A DNA stretch of 64,000 bases, taken from Sideroxydans lithotrophicus ES-1. GTDB taxonomy: Bacteria; Pseudomonadota; Gammaproteobacteria; Burkholderiales; Gallionellaceae. The DNA lies in NCBI RefSeq assembly GCF_000025705.1, contig NC_013959.1:2612001-2676000 (forward strand), read 5' to 3'. The notes under the pieces were generated by a model that had not been told where the DNA came from, did no database searches, and worked only from the letters and a program-made list of their open reading frames with translations. This document shows, piece by piece, positions 9,094 to 18,726 of the stretch (the first letter of the stretch is position 1; the number at the start of each line of letters is the position of its first letter). The translations under genes and the position numbers were made by a program.

Positions 9094-11367
9094 TCATTCT
9101 TGCCTTGCAGGCGCAAGCACTTCGCGATTGCCGTTTGACTGCATCGGCGACACCAGCCCGGCTTTTTCCATCGCCTCGATCAGGCGCGCGGCGCGGTTGT
9201 AGCCGATGCGCAGGTGGCGCTGCACCAGCGAGATGGAGGGACGGCGCGTCTTCAGCACGATCTCCACGGCCTGGTCGTACAGTGCATCGGCTTCGGCATC
9301 TCCGCCGCCACCGTCGTATTCGCCTTCGGCCGGCTCATCCAGCGAGGTCAGCACACCCTCGACGTAGTTCGGCTGGCCCTGCGCCTTGAGGTGCTCGGCG
9401 ACGCGATGTACCTCCTGGTCGGAGACGAAGGCGCCATGCACGCGCTGCGGATAGCCGCTGCCCGGCGGCAGGTAGAGCATGTCGCCCTGGCCCAGCAGCG
9501 CTTCCGCCCCCATCTGGTCCAGGATCGTGCGCGAGTCGATCTTGCTCGACACCTGGAATGCCACGCGCGTCGGCACATTGGCCTTGATCAGGCCGGTGAT
9601 CACATCCACCGATGGCCGCTGCGTCGCCAGCACCAGGTGGATGCCTGCCGCGCGCGCCTTCTGCGCCAGGCGCGCGATGAGTTCTTCCACCTTCTTGCCC
9701 ACCACCATCATCAGGTCGGCGAGCTCGTCGATGAAGATCACGATGAACGGCAGTTCCTCCAGCGCCTCCGGATTCTCCGGCGTGATGGTGAACGGGTTGG
9801 TCAGCGGCTCGCCCGCCTTGATGGCGTCGCGCACCTTCTGGTTGTAGCCGGCGATGTTGCGCACGCCCAGTGCCGACATCAGCTTGTAGCGCTTGTCCAT
9901 CTCCTGCACGCCCCAGTTGAGCGCGGAGGCAGCCTGGCGCATGTCGGTGACCACCGGCGCCAGCAGGTGCGGGATGCCCTCGTACACCGACAGTTCCAGC
10001 ATCTTGGGGTCGACCAGCAGCAGGCGCACCTGCTGCGGCGTGGACTTGTACAGCAGGCTCAGGATCATGGCGTTGATCGCCACCGATTTGCCGGAACCGG
10101 TGGTGCCGGCCACCAGCACATGCGGCATCTTGGCCAGGTCGGCCACCACCGGCTTGCCGGAGATGTCCTTGCCCATGGCCATGGTCAGCGGCGAATTCAT
10201 CTCGGCATACACCTGCGAACCGAGGATCTCGGACAGGTGCACGATCTGCCGTTTCGGGTTGGGCAGTTCCAGTGCCATGTAGGTCTTGCCGGGGATGGTC
10301 TCGACCACGCGGATGCTCACCACCGACAGCGCACGCGCCAGGTCGCGCACCAGGTTGACGATCTGGCTGCCCTTCACGCCGACGGCGGGGTCGATCTCGT
10401 AGCGGGTGATGACGGGGCCGGGATAGGCGCCGACCACTTTGACCTCCACGCCGAAGTCCTTGAGCTTGCGCTCGATCAGGCGCGAGGTGAATTCCATGGT
10501 CTCGGCGGAGACCACCTCGACCTGCTGCTTCGCCTCATCCAGCAGATGCAATGGCGGTAGGTCCGAATCCGGCATGTCGGCGAACAGCGAGACCTGCTTT
10601 TCTTTCTGCACGCGGGTCGATCGCGGCACTTCATAGACCGGCATCTCGATGTGGATCGGCTCATGTTCCTCGACGCGCTTCTTCTCTTCTTCGACGACGA
10701 TGTTGCGTTCCTGCATCGCCTGCGCGCCGATGCGTTTGTCCTGCCGGGTCTGCCAGGCGTTGCGCGCCCACAGGTAAGTGTCTTCCAGTCGTCCTCCCAG
10801 CCAGTCGGCCAGGCGCAGCCACGACAAGCCGGTATACAGGCTGAAGCTCACCACCATCAGCGCAAGCAGGAACAGTGTGGCGCCGATGAAGCCCAGCGTG
10901 TGCGACAACGCACCGCCCAGCACCTCACCCAGCATGCCGCCCGGAGCAAGCGGCAAGGAGACCTTCCAGGTATAGAGGCGCAACGCCTCCAGCGCGCTGC
11001 TGGAAAACAGCAGCACGAAAAAACCCAGCAAGGAGACCCACAGGGCGCGCTGATCGAACAGGCTGTCGGAGCGCATGCGGCGATAGCCGGCCCACACACG
11101 TTGCAACATCAATGTGACCCACCACCATGCCGAGAAACCGAACACGTAGAGCAGCACATCCGCCAACCATGCACCGAGCACGCCGCCGGGATTGTGCGTG
11201 ACGGCATCGCTCGCACTGTGCGACCACGAAGGATCGGCACGGTCAAAACCGAACAGAATGAGAACCAGGTAGAGCGCCACCGCCACCAGCAGCAGCCAGC
11301 GCGATTCGCGCAACAGGCCGAGCAGTCTTTCCGGCAATGGCGGACGTGGGCTTGCGGGTAGCGCCAT
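9094..11367 (-). CDS. ftsK: DNA translocase FtsK
   Basis: FtsK is the septal DNA pump that clears chromosome ends and activates XerCD at dif. The 757-residue protein has four N-terminal TM helices (within about residues 22-190), a short linker, the alpha/beta motor with Walker [10 protein letters not shown] near residue 421 and Walker [16 protein letters not shown], and a C-terminal winged-helix gamma domain (about 690-745; [24 protein letters not shown]) that reads KOPS. The linker is much shorter than in E. coli FtsK. I start at ATG 11367, whose A overlaps the stop of the response-regulator gene (TGATG); an upstream TTG gives one extra codon. Co-translation with a response regulator is unusual for ftsK. 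Confidence 0.96.
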   Translation of the reverse strand: MALPASPRPPLPERLLGLLRESRWLLLVAVALYLVLILFGFDRADPSWSHSASDAVTHNPGGVLGAWLADVLLYVFGFSAWWWVTLMLQRVWAGYRRMRSDSLFDQRALWVSLLGFFVLLFSSSALEALRLYTWKVSLPLAPGGMLGEVLGGALSHTLGFIGATLFLLALMVVSFSLYTGLSWLRLADWLGGRLEDTYLWARNAWQTRQDKRIGAQAMQERNIVVEEEKKRVEEHEPIHIEMPVYEVPRSTRVQKEKQVSLFADMPDSDLPPLHLLDEAKQQVEVVSAETMEFTSRLIERKLKDFGVEVKVVGAYPGPVITRYEIDPAVGVKGSQIVNLVRDLARALSVVSIRVVETIPGKTYMALELPNPKRQIVHLSEILGSQVYAEMNSPLTMAMGKDISGKPVVADLAKMPHVLVAGTTGSGKSVAINAMILSLLYKSTPQQVRLLLVDPKMLELSVYEGIPHLLAPVVTDMRQAASALNWGVQEMDKRYKLMSALGVRNIAGYNQKVRDAIKAGEPLTNPFTITPENPEALEELPFIVIFIDELADLMMVVGKKVEELIARLAQKARAAGIHLVLATQRPSVDVITGLIKANVPTRVAFQVSSKIDSRTILDQMGAEALLGQGDMLYLPPGSGYPQRVHGAFVSDQEVHRVAEHLKAQGQPNYVEGVLTSLDEPAEGEYDGGGGDAEADALYDQAVEIVLKTRRPSISLVQRHLRIGYNRAARLIEAMEKAGLVSPMQSNGNREVLAPARQE

Positions 11368-12053
11368 CAATTACCCTCGGTGTCGTTGGGAGCGGGCGGC
11401 AGGAATCCCAGCCGGCGCGCGGCGCTGACCGCTTCCAGCCGCGAGTTGGCATGCAGGGCCTGATAGACCGCCGCCGTGTGTATCTTCACCGTACCTTCGG
11501 CCAGATTCATCCTCTTGGATATCTCCTTGTTCGCCAACCCCGATGCAAGATAGGTCAGCACTTCGAGTTGCCTGGACGTGAGGCCGAACTTGGCTGCGCG
11601 CTGCGAGCGCTTGCTCGACAAGGATTCGCCCTGGTCGACGTTGTTCACTGCCTGCTGCAACAGTTGCGGCGGCAGGTAGACGCCGCCCTCGAGCACCATG
11701 CGCAATGCCGACAGCATGATCTTGCTCGACGACATCTTGGAGATGAATCCCATCGCCCCGGATTCCATCACGCTTTCGATGTCGTCGCGATGATCCGAAC
11801 CGGAAACGACCACCAGCGGGATATCGGGGTGGCGCAGGTGGAAGAACTGGATGGAGGGCACGCCTTCGCTGCCAGGCATGTTCAGATCGAGCAGCGCCAG
11901 GTCGACATCGGGGTTGTCATGCACCAGCTGCAATGCATCCTGGAAATTCCCGGAATCCAGTATCTCGACTTCGTCGGCCAGTTGCTGCAAAACATAGCGC
12001 ATGCCATCGCGAAACAAGGCGTGATCATCCGCCATCAGCACTTTTATTTTCAT
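11367..12053 (-). CDS. LuxR/NarL-family two-component response regulator
   Basis: The 228-residue regulator has an N-terminal receiver domain ([17 protein letters not shown] with the acidic pair, phosphoacceptor Asp in [10 protein letters not shown] near residue 56, Lys near 107 in FISKMSSSK) and a C-terminal LuxR helix-turn-helix ([34 protein letters not shown] split over residues about 158-190). It binds DNA when phosphorylated. The hybrid histidine kinase gene directly upstream is the probable partner (55-bp gap). Its stop codon overlaps the ftsK start. The target genes cannot be deduced from the sequence. Confidence 0.93.
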   Translation of the reverse strand: MKIKVLMADDHALFRDGMRYVLQQLADEVEILDSGNFQDALQLVHDNPDVDLALLDLNMPGSEGVPSIQFFHLRHPDIPLVVVSGSDHRDDIESVMESGAMGFISKMSSSKIMLSALRMVLEGGVYLPPQLLQQAVNNVDQGESLSSKRSQRAAKFGLTSRQLEVLTYLASGLANKEISKRMNLAEGTVKIHTAAVYQALHANSRLEAVSAARRLGFLPPAPNDTEGN

Positions 12054-12108
12054 CTTTTACCTCTCGGTCCCTGAGCACCCGTAATCATACCACTCCAGGC
12101 AAGGGCTT

Positions 12109-13929
12109 CTAGCCTTCCCCGTGCAAGGCGGAATACATCATCGCCCGCAGCCGCATGGGCGCAATCGGCTTGTGCAGCAGGATCGCCCCGCTATCGTGTA
12201 TCTCATGCAAGGTATCGCTGGCCGTATCGCCGGTCAGCACGACCGCCGGCAATTCACTGCCCCATTGCTCCCGCATCTGCCTGATGACCCGGATGGCGGT
12301 CGTGCCGCGGGGAAGCCGGTAATCGCATATCAGCAAGCCAGGCTGCAGTCCGGCGATATCCAGCTTGCGTATCACGTCCTCGAAAAACTCGCCCGCAACC
12401 ACCCTGCACCCCCATTGCTCCAGGAGGTTGACCGTCATTTCGCGTATGTCCTGGTCGTCTTCCACCAGCGCCACCACACTGCCGCTCAGATCGTACTGGG
12501 AATGCGAGATGACAAAGGGCTGCGCCAGGTTTTCGGGATCGCCCATCGGCACCTCGAAACTGAACACCGAGCCGACCCCCGGCTCGGAGCTGACCCGGAC
12601 CTTGCATTCCAGCAGTTGCTCGATCCGGCGCACGATGGCCAGACCCAGCCCCAGGCCTTTGCGGCGGTCGCGGTGCGGGTTGTCCGCCTGATAGTATTCC
12701 TCGAAGATATGCGGCAACGTTTCGGCCCGTATACCGATGCCGGTATCGGCGATGTCCAGACCGACCTTGCCCAGCATGCAGATGCAGCGCACGGTGACGC
12801 CGCCGCTGTCGCTATAACGTATGGCATTGGAAATGAGGTTGCGCAGCATGCGTTCGAGCAGGAATGGATCGCTACGGACCACCACATCGCAGATATTTTG
12901 CGGGCCGCATGTTCTCCCCGTGCATACGGGCAGTTCGAAGCTCAATCCTTTCGCCTGGGCGAGCGGCGCAAAATCGCCATACAGACGGTCGAACAGGTCG
13001 CCCAGCAGGAAATGCTGCATGCGCGGTTCCACGATGCCTGCATCCAGCCGCGAGACATCCAGCAGGTCGTCGAACATGTCGACCAGCGCATTGACCGATT
13101 TGCCGATCTGACCGGCCAGACGGACTGTCTCTTTCTCCCTGGCGGTATCCTGCAAGGCGTCGGAAAACAAGCGCAAGGCCTGCAAAGGCTGGCGCAGATC
13201 ATGGCTGGCGGTGGCCAGGAATCTTGATTTGGCATGATTGGCCTGCTCTGCCGCCAGGCGCGACGCTTCCGCGTCCCGTTTCCGTTCCAGCAATGCGCCG
13301 ACCAGAATCTCGTTCTCGAACCTGCGCCGTTGCGACTGCTCGAAGGTGCGGATCAGTTCCAGCGCCGATTTGAGTACGAAAGCGCAAAACATGCCCAGCA
13401 TCACGAACAATATCCAGTGCGTCGTGTCGTTTTCCCATGCCAGCCTGCCCAGCAGGGGCAGGATCGTGCCGATCAGGTAGATGAACATCGAAGGAGGATG
13501 GAAGGGATTGCTGGTGGCTGCGCCCGCGGACAGTCCCATCACCACGCAAATCATCAGGGCCTGGTAAGCCAGATCACCCGGGACAAACATAAGCACACCG
13601 GCGCTGCCCCAGGCGAGCGCGATCATCGCCGTCAATCTCCTGAACATGCGATCCCAGTAGCGGTTCTGGACTACACTCTTGGTCAGTGCGCGATGCCGAT
13701 GCCAGAAAAAGTATTCAATCCCATGTACGCAATAGACCGCTGCCAACCAGGCCTGCAAAACTTCATGCGATATCTTGCCCCACATCAGCATCACCAATAG
13801 CGGGGCCAGGGCGAGTTGCGACACGACCATCAACGGATAGCTGTCGAGGCGGGCGCGAATCTGCTCCGAACGGATCGGAAGATTTATTTCGTCTATCTCG
13901 AAGCGCAGCAGATCGGCCAGCGGATTCAT
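12109..13929 (-). CDS. Hybrid sensor histidine kinase / response regulator
   Basis: The 606-residue membrane kinase starts at ATG 13929, whose ATGA overlaps the stop of the SCO1-like gene. Residues about 30-190 hold roughly six TM helices with no periplasmic sensor domain, so the signal is probably read within the membrane. Then follow a coiled coil, the H-box ATASHDLRQPLQALRLF (phosphoacceptor His), N-box NLISNAIRYS, G1 DIADTGIGI, F-box IFEEYYQ and G2 GLGLGLAIV of the ATPase, and a C-terminal receiver (VALVEDDQDIREM, LLICDYRLP with phosphoacceptor Asp). It is followed by the LuxR-type regulator. An upstream copper chaperone and TauE-like protein hint at a redox or copper-related signal (inference). 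Confidence 0.93.
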   Translation of the reverse strand: MNPLADLLRFEIDEINLPIRSEQIRARLDSYPLMVVSQLALAPLLVMLMWGKISHEVLQAWLAAVYCVHGIEYFFWHRHRALTKSVVQNRYWDRMFRRLTAMIALAWGSAGVLMFVPGDLAYQALMICVVMGLSAGAATSNPFHPPSMFIYLIGTILPLLGRLAWENDTTHWILFVMLGMFCAFVLKSALELIRTFEQSQRRRFENEILVGALLERKRDAEASRLAAEQANHAKSRFLATASHDLRQPLQALRLFSDALQDTAREKETVRLAGQIGKSVNALVDMFDDLLDVSRLDAGIVEPRMQHFLLGDLFDRLYGDFAPLAQAKGLSFELPVCTGRTCGPQNICDVVVRSDPFLLERMLRNLISNAIRYSDSGGVTVRCICMLGKVGLDIADTGIGIRAETLPHIFEEYYQADNPHRDRRKGLGLGLAIVRRIEQLLECKVRVSSEPGVGSVFSFEVPMGDPENLAQPFVISHSQYDLSGSVVALVEDDQDIREMTVNLLEQWGCRVVAGEFFEDVIRKLDIAGLQPGLLICDYRLPRGTTAIRVIRQMREQWGSELPAVVLTGDTASDTLHEIHDSGAILLHKPIAPMRLRAMMYSALHGEG

Positions 13930-14513
13930 TTGAACGAAAGCAGTATCCTGACGTCCTGCACCCATGAATCCGAATGTTGCCAGAAGGGCGACAACAGGAT
14001 CGGCCGCCCTCTGGGGGAGATGAAATATGTCCCGGCGGAATGATCCAGATCGTAGCCGCCGTCCTTGTTCATGTGTTTCTCGTAGGTCACACCGAAGGCT
14101 TTCGCCGCTTGCGCAGTCTCTGCACTGTCTCCATACAGACCCTTGAAAGTGGGGTAGAACGCAGCCGGATATTTCGCCAGCAACTCGGGCGTATCGCGCT
14201 GCGGATCGAGCGTGACAAACAATACCTGTACCCTGTCGGCGTCCTTGCCCAGCAATTTCATCATGTGTGCCAGTTCGGCCAGCGTGGTCGGACATATCTG
14301 CGGACAGTGGGTATAGCCGAAGAACAGCGCCACCACCTTGCCGCGATAGTCGGCCAGGCTGACCGGCTTGCCGGTCGCATCCTTGAGGTGGAAATCCGCA
14401 TGCGCGTATTTTGCAGTCACGTCGCCGGCCTGAAAAGGCGAAGGCAGCGATTGCTCGCCACAGGAGGCAAGCAACGGGAACAACAGGCACAGCAACAAGT
14501 TACGCAGGGACAT
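13926..14513 (-). CDS. SCO1/SenC-type copper chaperone lipoprotein
   Basis: SCO proteins are membrane-tethered thioredoxin-fold proteins that deliver copper to the CuA or CuB site of haem-copper oxidases or act as thiol reductases. The 195-residue product starts at ATG 14513 with a lipoprotein signal (LLFPLLASC). The copper-binding CxxxC is present in FGYTHCPQICPTTL, and the distal His in LDHSAGTYFISPRG. The gene overlaps the TauE/SafE-like gene by 14 bases and the kinase by four. No cytochrome oxidase gene lies in this window, so its client is unknown. Confidence 0.95.
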   Translation of the reverse strand: MSLRNLLLCLLFPLLASCGEQSLPSPFQAGDVTAKYAHADFHLKDATGKPVSLADYRGKVVALFFGYTHCPQICPTTLAELAHMMKLLGKDADRVQVLFVTLDPQRDTPELLAKYPAAFYPTFKGLYGDSAETAQAAKAFGVTYEKHMNKDGGYDLDHSAGTYFISPRGRPILLSPFWQHSDSWVQDVRILLSFK

Positions 14514-15210
14514 GGCAGCTACCGCTCCATCCATTGATATAAAACGTGTACCCGACCTTGAACAGGCCATACACCCCGAACAACGCCACCAGCAGCCCTG
14601 CCGCCATTCTCACGCGCGGCGATTGCACCCAGCCCTTGATGCTTTCCCAGAACAGGCCGATCGCCAGCAGGTTGGGCAACGTGCCCAAACCGAATGCAAG
14701 CAGGATCAGCGCGCCCTTGACCGCGCTGGCGCTCGCCAATGCAGTAAGCAGCACGCTATATACTAACCCACACGGCAACCAGCCCCACAGGACACCCAAC
14801 CCAAGCGCACGCGGCACCGTATTCACCGGCAGCAACCTGGTCGTAAATGGCTGCAGGCGCTTCCACAGCCCCCCGCCCAAGCGCTCCAACCGTCGCACCG
14901 CGCCCCATACGCCGGCGAGATACAAACCCAGCGCGATGAGCATCAGGCTCGACAGCGCAAACAACAGATGCTGCACAGGAACGGCATCGCGCATCAACAG
15001 ACCGGCCTGGCCTATCGCCCCCACCAGTGCGCCCGCCACCGCATAGCTCGCGATGCGTCCGCTGCTGTATGCCAGATGGAACGGCCAGCGCGGTCTTGCT
15101 TTGGGTACCTGGGTGGTAAATATGCCGACGATGCTGCCGCACATGCCGAGGCAATGCACACCACCGAGCAGACCGACCAGGAACACCGCGATGAGACTGA
15201 ATTCAACCAT
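14500..15210 (-). CDS. Sulfite exporter TauE/SafE-family protein (COG2836 type)
   Basis: This 236-residue polytopic protein has about six TM helices. The N-terminal GGVHCLGMCGSIVGIF motif, with two cysteines and a His, marks the COG2836 branch, which is frequently found with cytochrome cbb3 assembly and copper-handling genes and is related to the DsbD transmembrane domain. A second GWLPCGLVYSVLLTALASAS motif near residues 138-157 completes the internal pseudo-repeat. Its overlap with the SCO1 gene supports a role in copper or thiol supply for respiratory oxidase maturation. Transport of sulfite should not be assumed from the family name. Confidence 0.85.
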   Translation of the reverse strand: MVEFSLIAVFLVGLLGGVHCLGMCGSIVGIFTTQVPKARPRWPFHLAYSSGRIASYAVAGALVGAIGQAGLLMRDAVPVQHLLFALSSLMLIALGLYLAGVWGAVRRLERLGGGLWKRLQPFTTRLLPVNTVPRALGLGVLWGWLPCGLVYSVLLTALASASAVKGALILLAFGLGTLPNLLAIGLFWESIKGWVQSPRVRMAAGLLVALFGVYGLFKVGYTFYINGWSGSCHVPA

Positions 15211-15883
15211 CCGCTTGTTTTTTCTCCAGCAAATCCAGATTCAAATTCGCAGCTGCCGCGCAAGCGTCGGGTTGCGATTGAAACGGGACGATACCCAGCA
15301 GCGGGGCAGCGACGCGTTCGCGCAATGCCTCGATATTCTCCTGCAACGCGGGCATGTCTGCATCCAGCACGTTGGCTATCCAGCCCGCGCATTCTAGTTG
15401 TAAATCCGCGATCGCGCGCAGAGTCAGCAACGCATGGTTGAGACAGCCGAGCCGCATGCCGACCACAAGGATGACCGGCAGCCCAAGCTGTTTTGCCAGG
15501 TCGGCGCTATCCTGCTTCTCGTTCAACGGCACGCAGAAACCTCCCGCACCTTCCACGATCACTTCATCGACCTGTCCCGCCAACTCCCGGTAGGACGTCA
15601 GAATACGCGAAAAATCGATGCGTACCCCGGCATGGCGAGCGGCAAGATGGGGGGCGATGGGGCGCACAAAACAGTAAGGATTCACCTGGCCGTAAGTAGC
15701 CTGGATGCTGCTCGCGGCACGCAGCCGTTTTGCGTCGCCATTGCGGTCGTCCTCATCGCAGCCTGCCGCCACCGGCTTGAACCCGGCCACTCGTTTGCCT
15801 CGTGCAGCAAATGCGTGCAGCAGTGCGCAGCTCAGCAGCGTCTTGCCCACGCCGGTGTCGGTACCGGTGACGAAGTAGCTCAT
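15203..15883 (-). CDS. bioD: Dethiobiotin synthetase
   Basis: BioD closes the ureido ring of dethiobiotin from 7,8-diaminopelargonate, CO2 and ATP. The 226-residue protein begins with the P-loop TGTDTGVGKTLLSCALL and carries AGFKPVAAG (with catalytic Lys) and VEGAGGFCVPLNE, all typical of BioD. The start overlaps the bioC stop by four bases, and the end overlaps the next gene by eight. It is the fifth gene of a bioB-F-H-C-D run; bioA, needed for the preceding step, is not in the window. Confidence 0.97.
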   Translation of the reverse strand: MSYFVTGTDTGVGKTLLSCALLHAFAARGKRVAGFKPVAAGCDEDDRNGDAKRLRAASSIQATYGQVNPYCFVRPIAPHLAARHAGVRIDFSRILTSYRELAGQVDEVIVEGAGGFCVPLNEKQDSADLAKQLGLPVILVVGMRLGCLNHALLTLRAIADLQLECAGWIANVLDADMPALQENIEALRERVAAPLLGIVPFQSQPDACAAAANLNLDLLEKKQADG

Positions 15884-16749
15884 AGCCTGAAGTCTGTCCT
15901 GATGATGGCTCGCCCATCCGCTGTCGTCTTCGGTGCCGGCTTCCAGGCATGGCCGTAGATGATCTCGAAGGTGGCGGGCAGTTTTCCGTCACGGCGCAGT
16001 CTTTCGTAGTTCTCCGTGACCCGCTGCCATGCCGCCTTGCCCATCATGCCGGGTGCGCGACCGGCGGTGGCGTTGTGTGCGCCGATGCTTTTCAGGTCTT
16101 GCATCACCGCACGCACGTCGTTGTAGGTCAGCGTGATCCGTTCCATCTCCATCACCGGATCGGCGAAACCGGCCGCCACCAGCATGTCGCCGATGTCATG
16201 CATGTCGGCGAAACGGCTGAGATGGTTGTAGCCATCGATGCCCTGAAAGGCAGTGCGCAATTCCTGCAAGGTATCCACGCCAAAACTGGAGAACATCAGC
16301 AGGCCGTTCAGCTTGAGCACGCGCTGCAACTCGGTGAAAGTGCCGGGCAGGTCGTTGCACCACTGCAGCGCAAGGTTCGACCACACCATTTCGACGCTAT
16401 TTGACGCGACAGGCAAGGCCTCGACATCGGCGCAGAGATAGCTTTCGCGCTTCGCCGCGAACAATTTTGTCCACCAGCTCGAGGTGCCCCGCGCAACCTG
16501 AAGCATGCCGATGGCGATATCCAGCGCTATCACCTCAGCCTTCGGGTAGCGCTCGCCCAGCTGGCGCGTGCCCCAACCGGTGCCGCTGCCGATATCCAGC
16601 ACGTGCGCCGGCTGGAGCTTGATGACGTCCAGTTTCTCCAGCATGCGTGTGCACACCTCGCGCTGCAGCACGGCGGCGGCATCGTAATCCCGCGCCGCGC
16701 GACTGAATGCTCGCCGTACTTGCCGCTTGTCTATTTCAAATTCGTTCAT
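15880..16749 (-). CDS. bioC: Malonyl-ACP O-methyltransferase BioC
   Basis: BioC methylates malonyl-ACP with SAM so the fatty-acid machinery can build pimeloyl-ACP methyl ester. The 289-residue protein has the BioC N terminus KRQVRRAFSRAARDYDAAAVLQ, SAM motif I VLDIGSGTGWGTRQL near residue 49, a post-I acidic VIALDIAIGML, and SNLALQWCNDL. It overlaps bioH by 14 bases and bioD by four, giving one translationally linked block. Confidence 0.95.
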   Translation of the reverse strand: MNEFEIDKRQVRRAFSRAARDYDAAAVLQREVCTRMLEKLDVIKLQPAHVLDIGSGTGWGTRQLGERYPKAEVIALDIAIGMLQVARGTSSWWTKLFAAKRESYLCADVEALPVASNSVEMVWSNLALQWCNDLPGTFTELQRVLKLNGLLMFSSFGVDTLQELRTAFQGIDGYNHLSRFADMHDIGDMLVAAGFADPVMEMERITLTYNDVRAVMQDLKSIGAHNATAGRAPGMMGKAAWQRVTENYERLRRDGKLPATFEIIYGHAWKPAPKTTADGRAIIRTDFRL

Positions 16750-17506
16750 GCAGGAAACTCTTCATCTGTTCTACGAAAAAATCCGGGTGCGACAGGAACG
16801 GCGCATGGGCCGCACCCGCAACTTCGATATAGCGCGCCGCGGGCAAGGCATGAGCCAGATAACGCGATGCCTCCGGCGGCGTCAGCTTGTCGCGCTCGCC
16901 GCAGATGACCAGTGCCGGCTGGCGAATGTCCTTCAGTCCGCTGCGCTGATCAATATCGCGCAAGATCGCCAGCCCGGCACGCAACGCATCCTTGTCGGAT
17001 TCGCCGCGGCTGAACAGGCGTTCGCGCAACACTGCCAGCAATTCGCGCTCGTTCTCGCTGCCGCGCAATTGCAGTGCAATGAAACGGCGCAGTGTGGCTG
17101 CATGATTCAGTTCCAGCTCCTCGGCGAACTTGCCCAGCGCTTCGCTTCCCATCCCGCAGGGCCAGTCTTCGCGCGCAGCGAAACATGGCGTACTTGCCAC
17201 CAGAACCAGTCTGCGCACTTTATCAGGTTCGCGCGCCGCCCAGTGCATCGCGACCTGCCCGCCCAGCGACCATCCGCACACGGCGATCGGCTCTGCAAAA
17301 CAGGCAGCCAGCACAGACACGATAGCATCCAGTGTCGGTGCGTTTTCGTCCCTGCTGAACCCGTAGCCCGGCAGGTCTATGCTATGCACCCTGTGACTCT
17401 CTGCCAGTTTCTGCGCAACCTCGCTCCACACGCCGCCGTGCATGCCCCAGCCATGCAGCAACAGCAGCGGTTCACCGCTGCCGATGCTATCGATGTGCAA
17501 GCTCAT
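16736..17506 (-). CDS. bioH: Pimeloyl-ACP methyl ester carboxylesterase BioH
   Basis: BioH hydrolyses pimeloyl-ACP methyl ester, ending chain elongation for biotin. Starting at ATG 17506 the product has 256 residues, the same as E. coli BioH, with GGGG eight bases upstream; a longer frame to 17545 is rejected. Alpha/beta-hydrolase features are the oxyanion segment LLLLHGWGMHGGVW, nucleophile elbow GWSLGGQVAMHWA (Ser near residue 82), acid in VICGERDKLTP and a late His in GAAHAPFLSHPD. It overlaps bioF by 20 bases. Confidence 0.94.
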   Translation of the reverse strand: MSLHIDSIGSGEPLLLLHGWGMHGGVWSEVAQKLAESHRVHSIDLPGYGFSRDENAPTLDAIVSVLAACFAEPIAVCGWSLGGQVAMHWAAREPDKVRRLVLVASTPCFAAREDWPCGMGSEALGKFAEELELNHAATLRRFIALQLRGSENERELLAVLRERLFSRGESDKDALRAGLAILRDIDQRSGLKDIRQPALVICGERDKLTPPEASRYLAHALPAARYIEVAGAAHAPFLSHPDFFVEQMKSFLHERI

Positions 17507-18644
17507 GCAATGCCCCGACAAGTCGTGAAACATCTGCCTCGCCATGCGCTGCCGACAGCGTGATGCGCAGCCGTGCGGTACCCTGCGGAACAGTCGGCGG
17601 ACGGATCGCCGCGACCCAGATGCCGCGTTCGCGCAATGCTTCGCTCAACTGCAGCGCCTGAAGGTTATCCCCGATCAGCAGCGGCTGGATGGCGGTATCC
17701 GACGGCATCAACTGCCACGGCAGGCCGGACAGACCGCCACGCAACTGTGCCACCAGCTTTTGCAGGTGCGCACGCAAGGCATCGCCGCGGGCGATCAATT
17801 CCAGGCTCTGTGACAGTGCGACGGACAATGCGGGAGGCGTGGCGGTGGTATAGACGTAACTGTGCGCATGATTGACGAGCGTATCGATGACCACCTGCTC
17901 CGCCGCGACGAAAGCGCCGGATACGCCTGCCGCCTTGCCCAGCGTCGCCATATGGATGACGCGCGGCGATGCGATGCCGAATTGCGCCAGCGAGCCGCGT
18001 CCCTGCTCGCCCAGCACGCCAAAGCCGTGGGCGTCATCCACATACAGCCAGGCATCGTGCTGCTCGCACAATGCCAGCAGCTCTTGCAAAGGAGCGATGT
18101 CGCCATCCATGCTGAAGACAGCGTCGGTGATGACCAGCTTCCTGCCGCTCGGCGTCTGCGCCAGCAATTGAGACAGCTGCTGCATATCGCCATGCCGGTA
18201 ACGCTTCGTTTCGGCACGCGACAACTGCATCGCATCGTTGAGCGAAGCGTGGTTGAGTTTGTCGGCGAACACGGTGTCGCCCTTGCCGACCAGCGCCTGC
18301 ACCACGCCGAGATTCGCCATGTAACCGGTGGAGAACAGCAATGCAGCGGGTTTTCCGGCGAAGGCTGCAAGCTGCTGTTCCAGTCGATGATGCGCGCCGA
18401 AATGCCCGTTCACCAGATGTGCCGCACCCGCACCGACACCCCAATGCTGCGCACCCTGCTGCAAAGCGGCGATCAGCTGCGGGTGATTGGCAAGACCGAG
18501 GTAGTCGTTGCTGCAAAACGCCAGATACGGCTTGCCGTCCACGACGATATGCGGCGATTGCGGCGTATCCAGCGTACGGCGGCGGCGCAGCAGATCTTGT
18601 GCTACCCGCCGGTCCAGTTCGTTCTGTAATTCAGTGAAAGGCAT
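17487..18644 (-). CDS. bioF: 8-amino-7-oxononanoate synthase
   Basis: BioF is the PLP enzyme that condenses pimeloyl-ACP (or -CoA) with L-alanine. From ATG 18644 it has 385 residues, close to the usual 384. The motifs FCSNDYLGLANHP, GVGAGAAHLVNGH, LYVDDAHGFGVLG and the PLP-Lys region HMATLGKAAGVSGAFV are present. The start codon lies only four bases from the inverted-repeat element that separates it from bioB; the ATG at 18671 would be inside that element and is rejected. Confidence 0.96.
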   Translation of the reverse strand: MPFTELQNELDRRVAQDLLRRRRTLDTPQSPHIVVDGKPYLAFCSNDYLGLANHPQLIAALQQGAQHWGVGAGAAHLVNGHFGAHHRLEQQLAAFAGKPAALLFSTGYMANLGVVQALVGKGDTVFADKLNHASLNDAMQLSRAETKRYRHGDMQQLSQLLAQTPSGRKLVITDAVFSMDGDIAPLQELLALCEQHDAWLYVDDAHGFGVLGEQGRGSLAQFGIASPRVIHMATLGKAAGVSGAFVAAEQVVIDTLVNHAHSYVYTTATPPALSVALSQSLELIARGDALRAHLQKLVAQLRGGLSGLPWQLMPSDTAIQPLLIGDNLQALQLSEALRERGIWVAAIRPPTVPQGTARLRITLSAAHGEADVSRLVGALHELAHR

Positions 18645-18648
18645 TTTG

Positions 18649-18726
18649 GCCAAAGAAAGCACAGAGTACACAGGGCAAATCAGAACAGAGCGAGCGTCTC
18701 TCCGTGATCCCTGTGTGCTCTGTGGC
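18649..18726. repeat. 78-bp inverted-repeat element, copy C (empty, between bioB and bioF)
   Basis: Arms at 18649-18676 and 18699-18726 carry the CTCTGTGNN units of the GxxExxY element, and the total length (78 bp) and core length (22 bp) equal those of copy A exactly. The left arm is more decayed (several substitutions). The right end forms the last base of the bioB TAG stop, and the left end lies four bases from the bioF ATG, so the element is almost the whole bioB-bioF intergenic region. Confidence 0.85.

Noticed and set aside
9214-10560. 448-codon plus-strand frame opposite ftsK
   Set aside because: Composition (His, Arg, Gln, Leu) is that of an antisense shadow; ftsK motifs are intact on the other strand.
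13930-14490. N-terminal extension of the hybrid kinase frame
   Set aside because: It runs through the SCO1-like gene in another frame; the ATG at 13929 overlaps the SCO1 stop and fits kinase topology.
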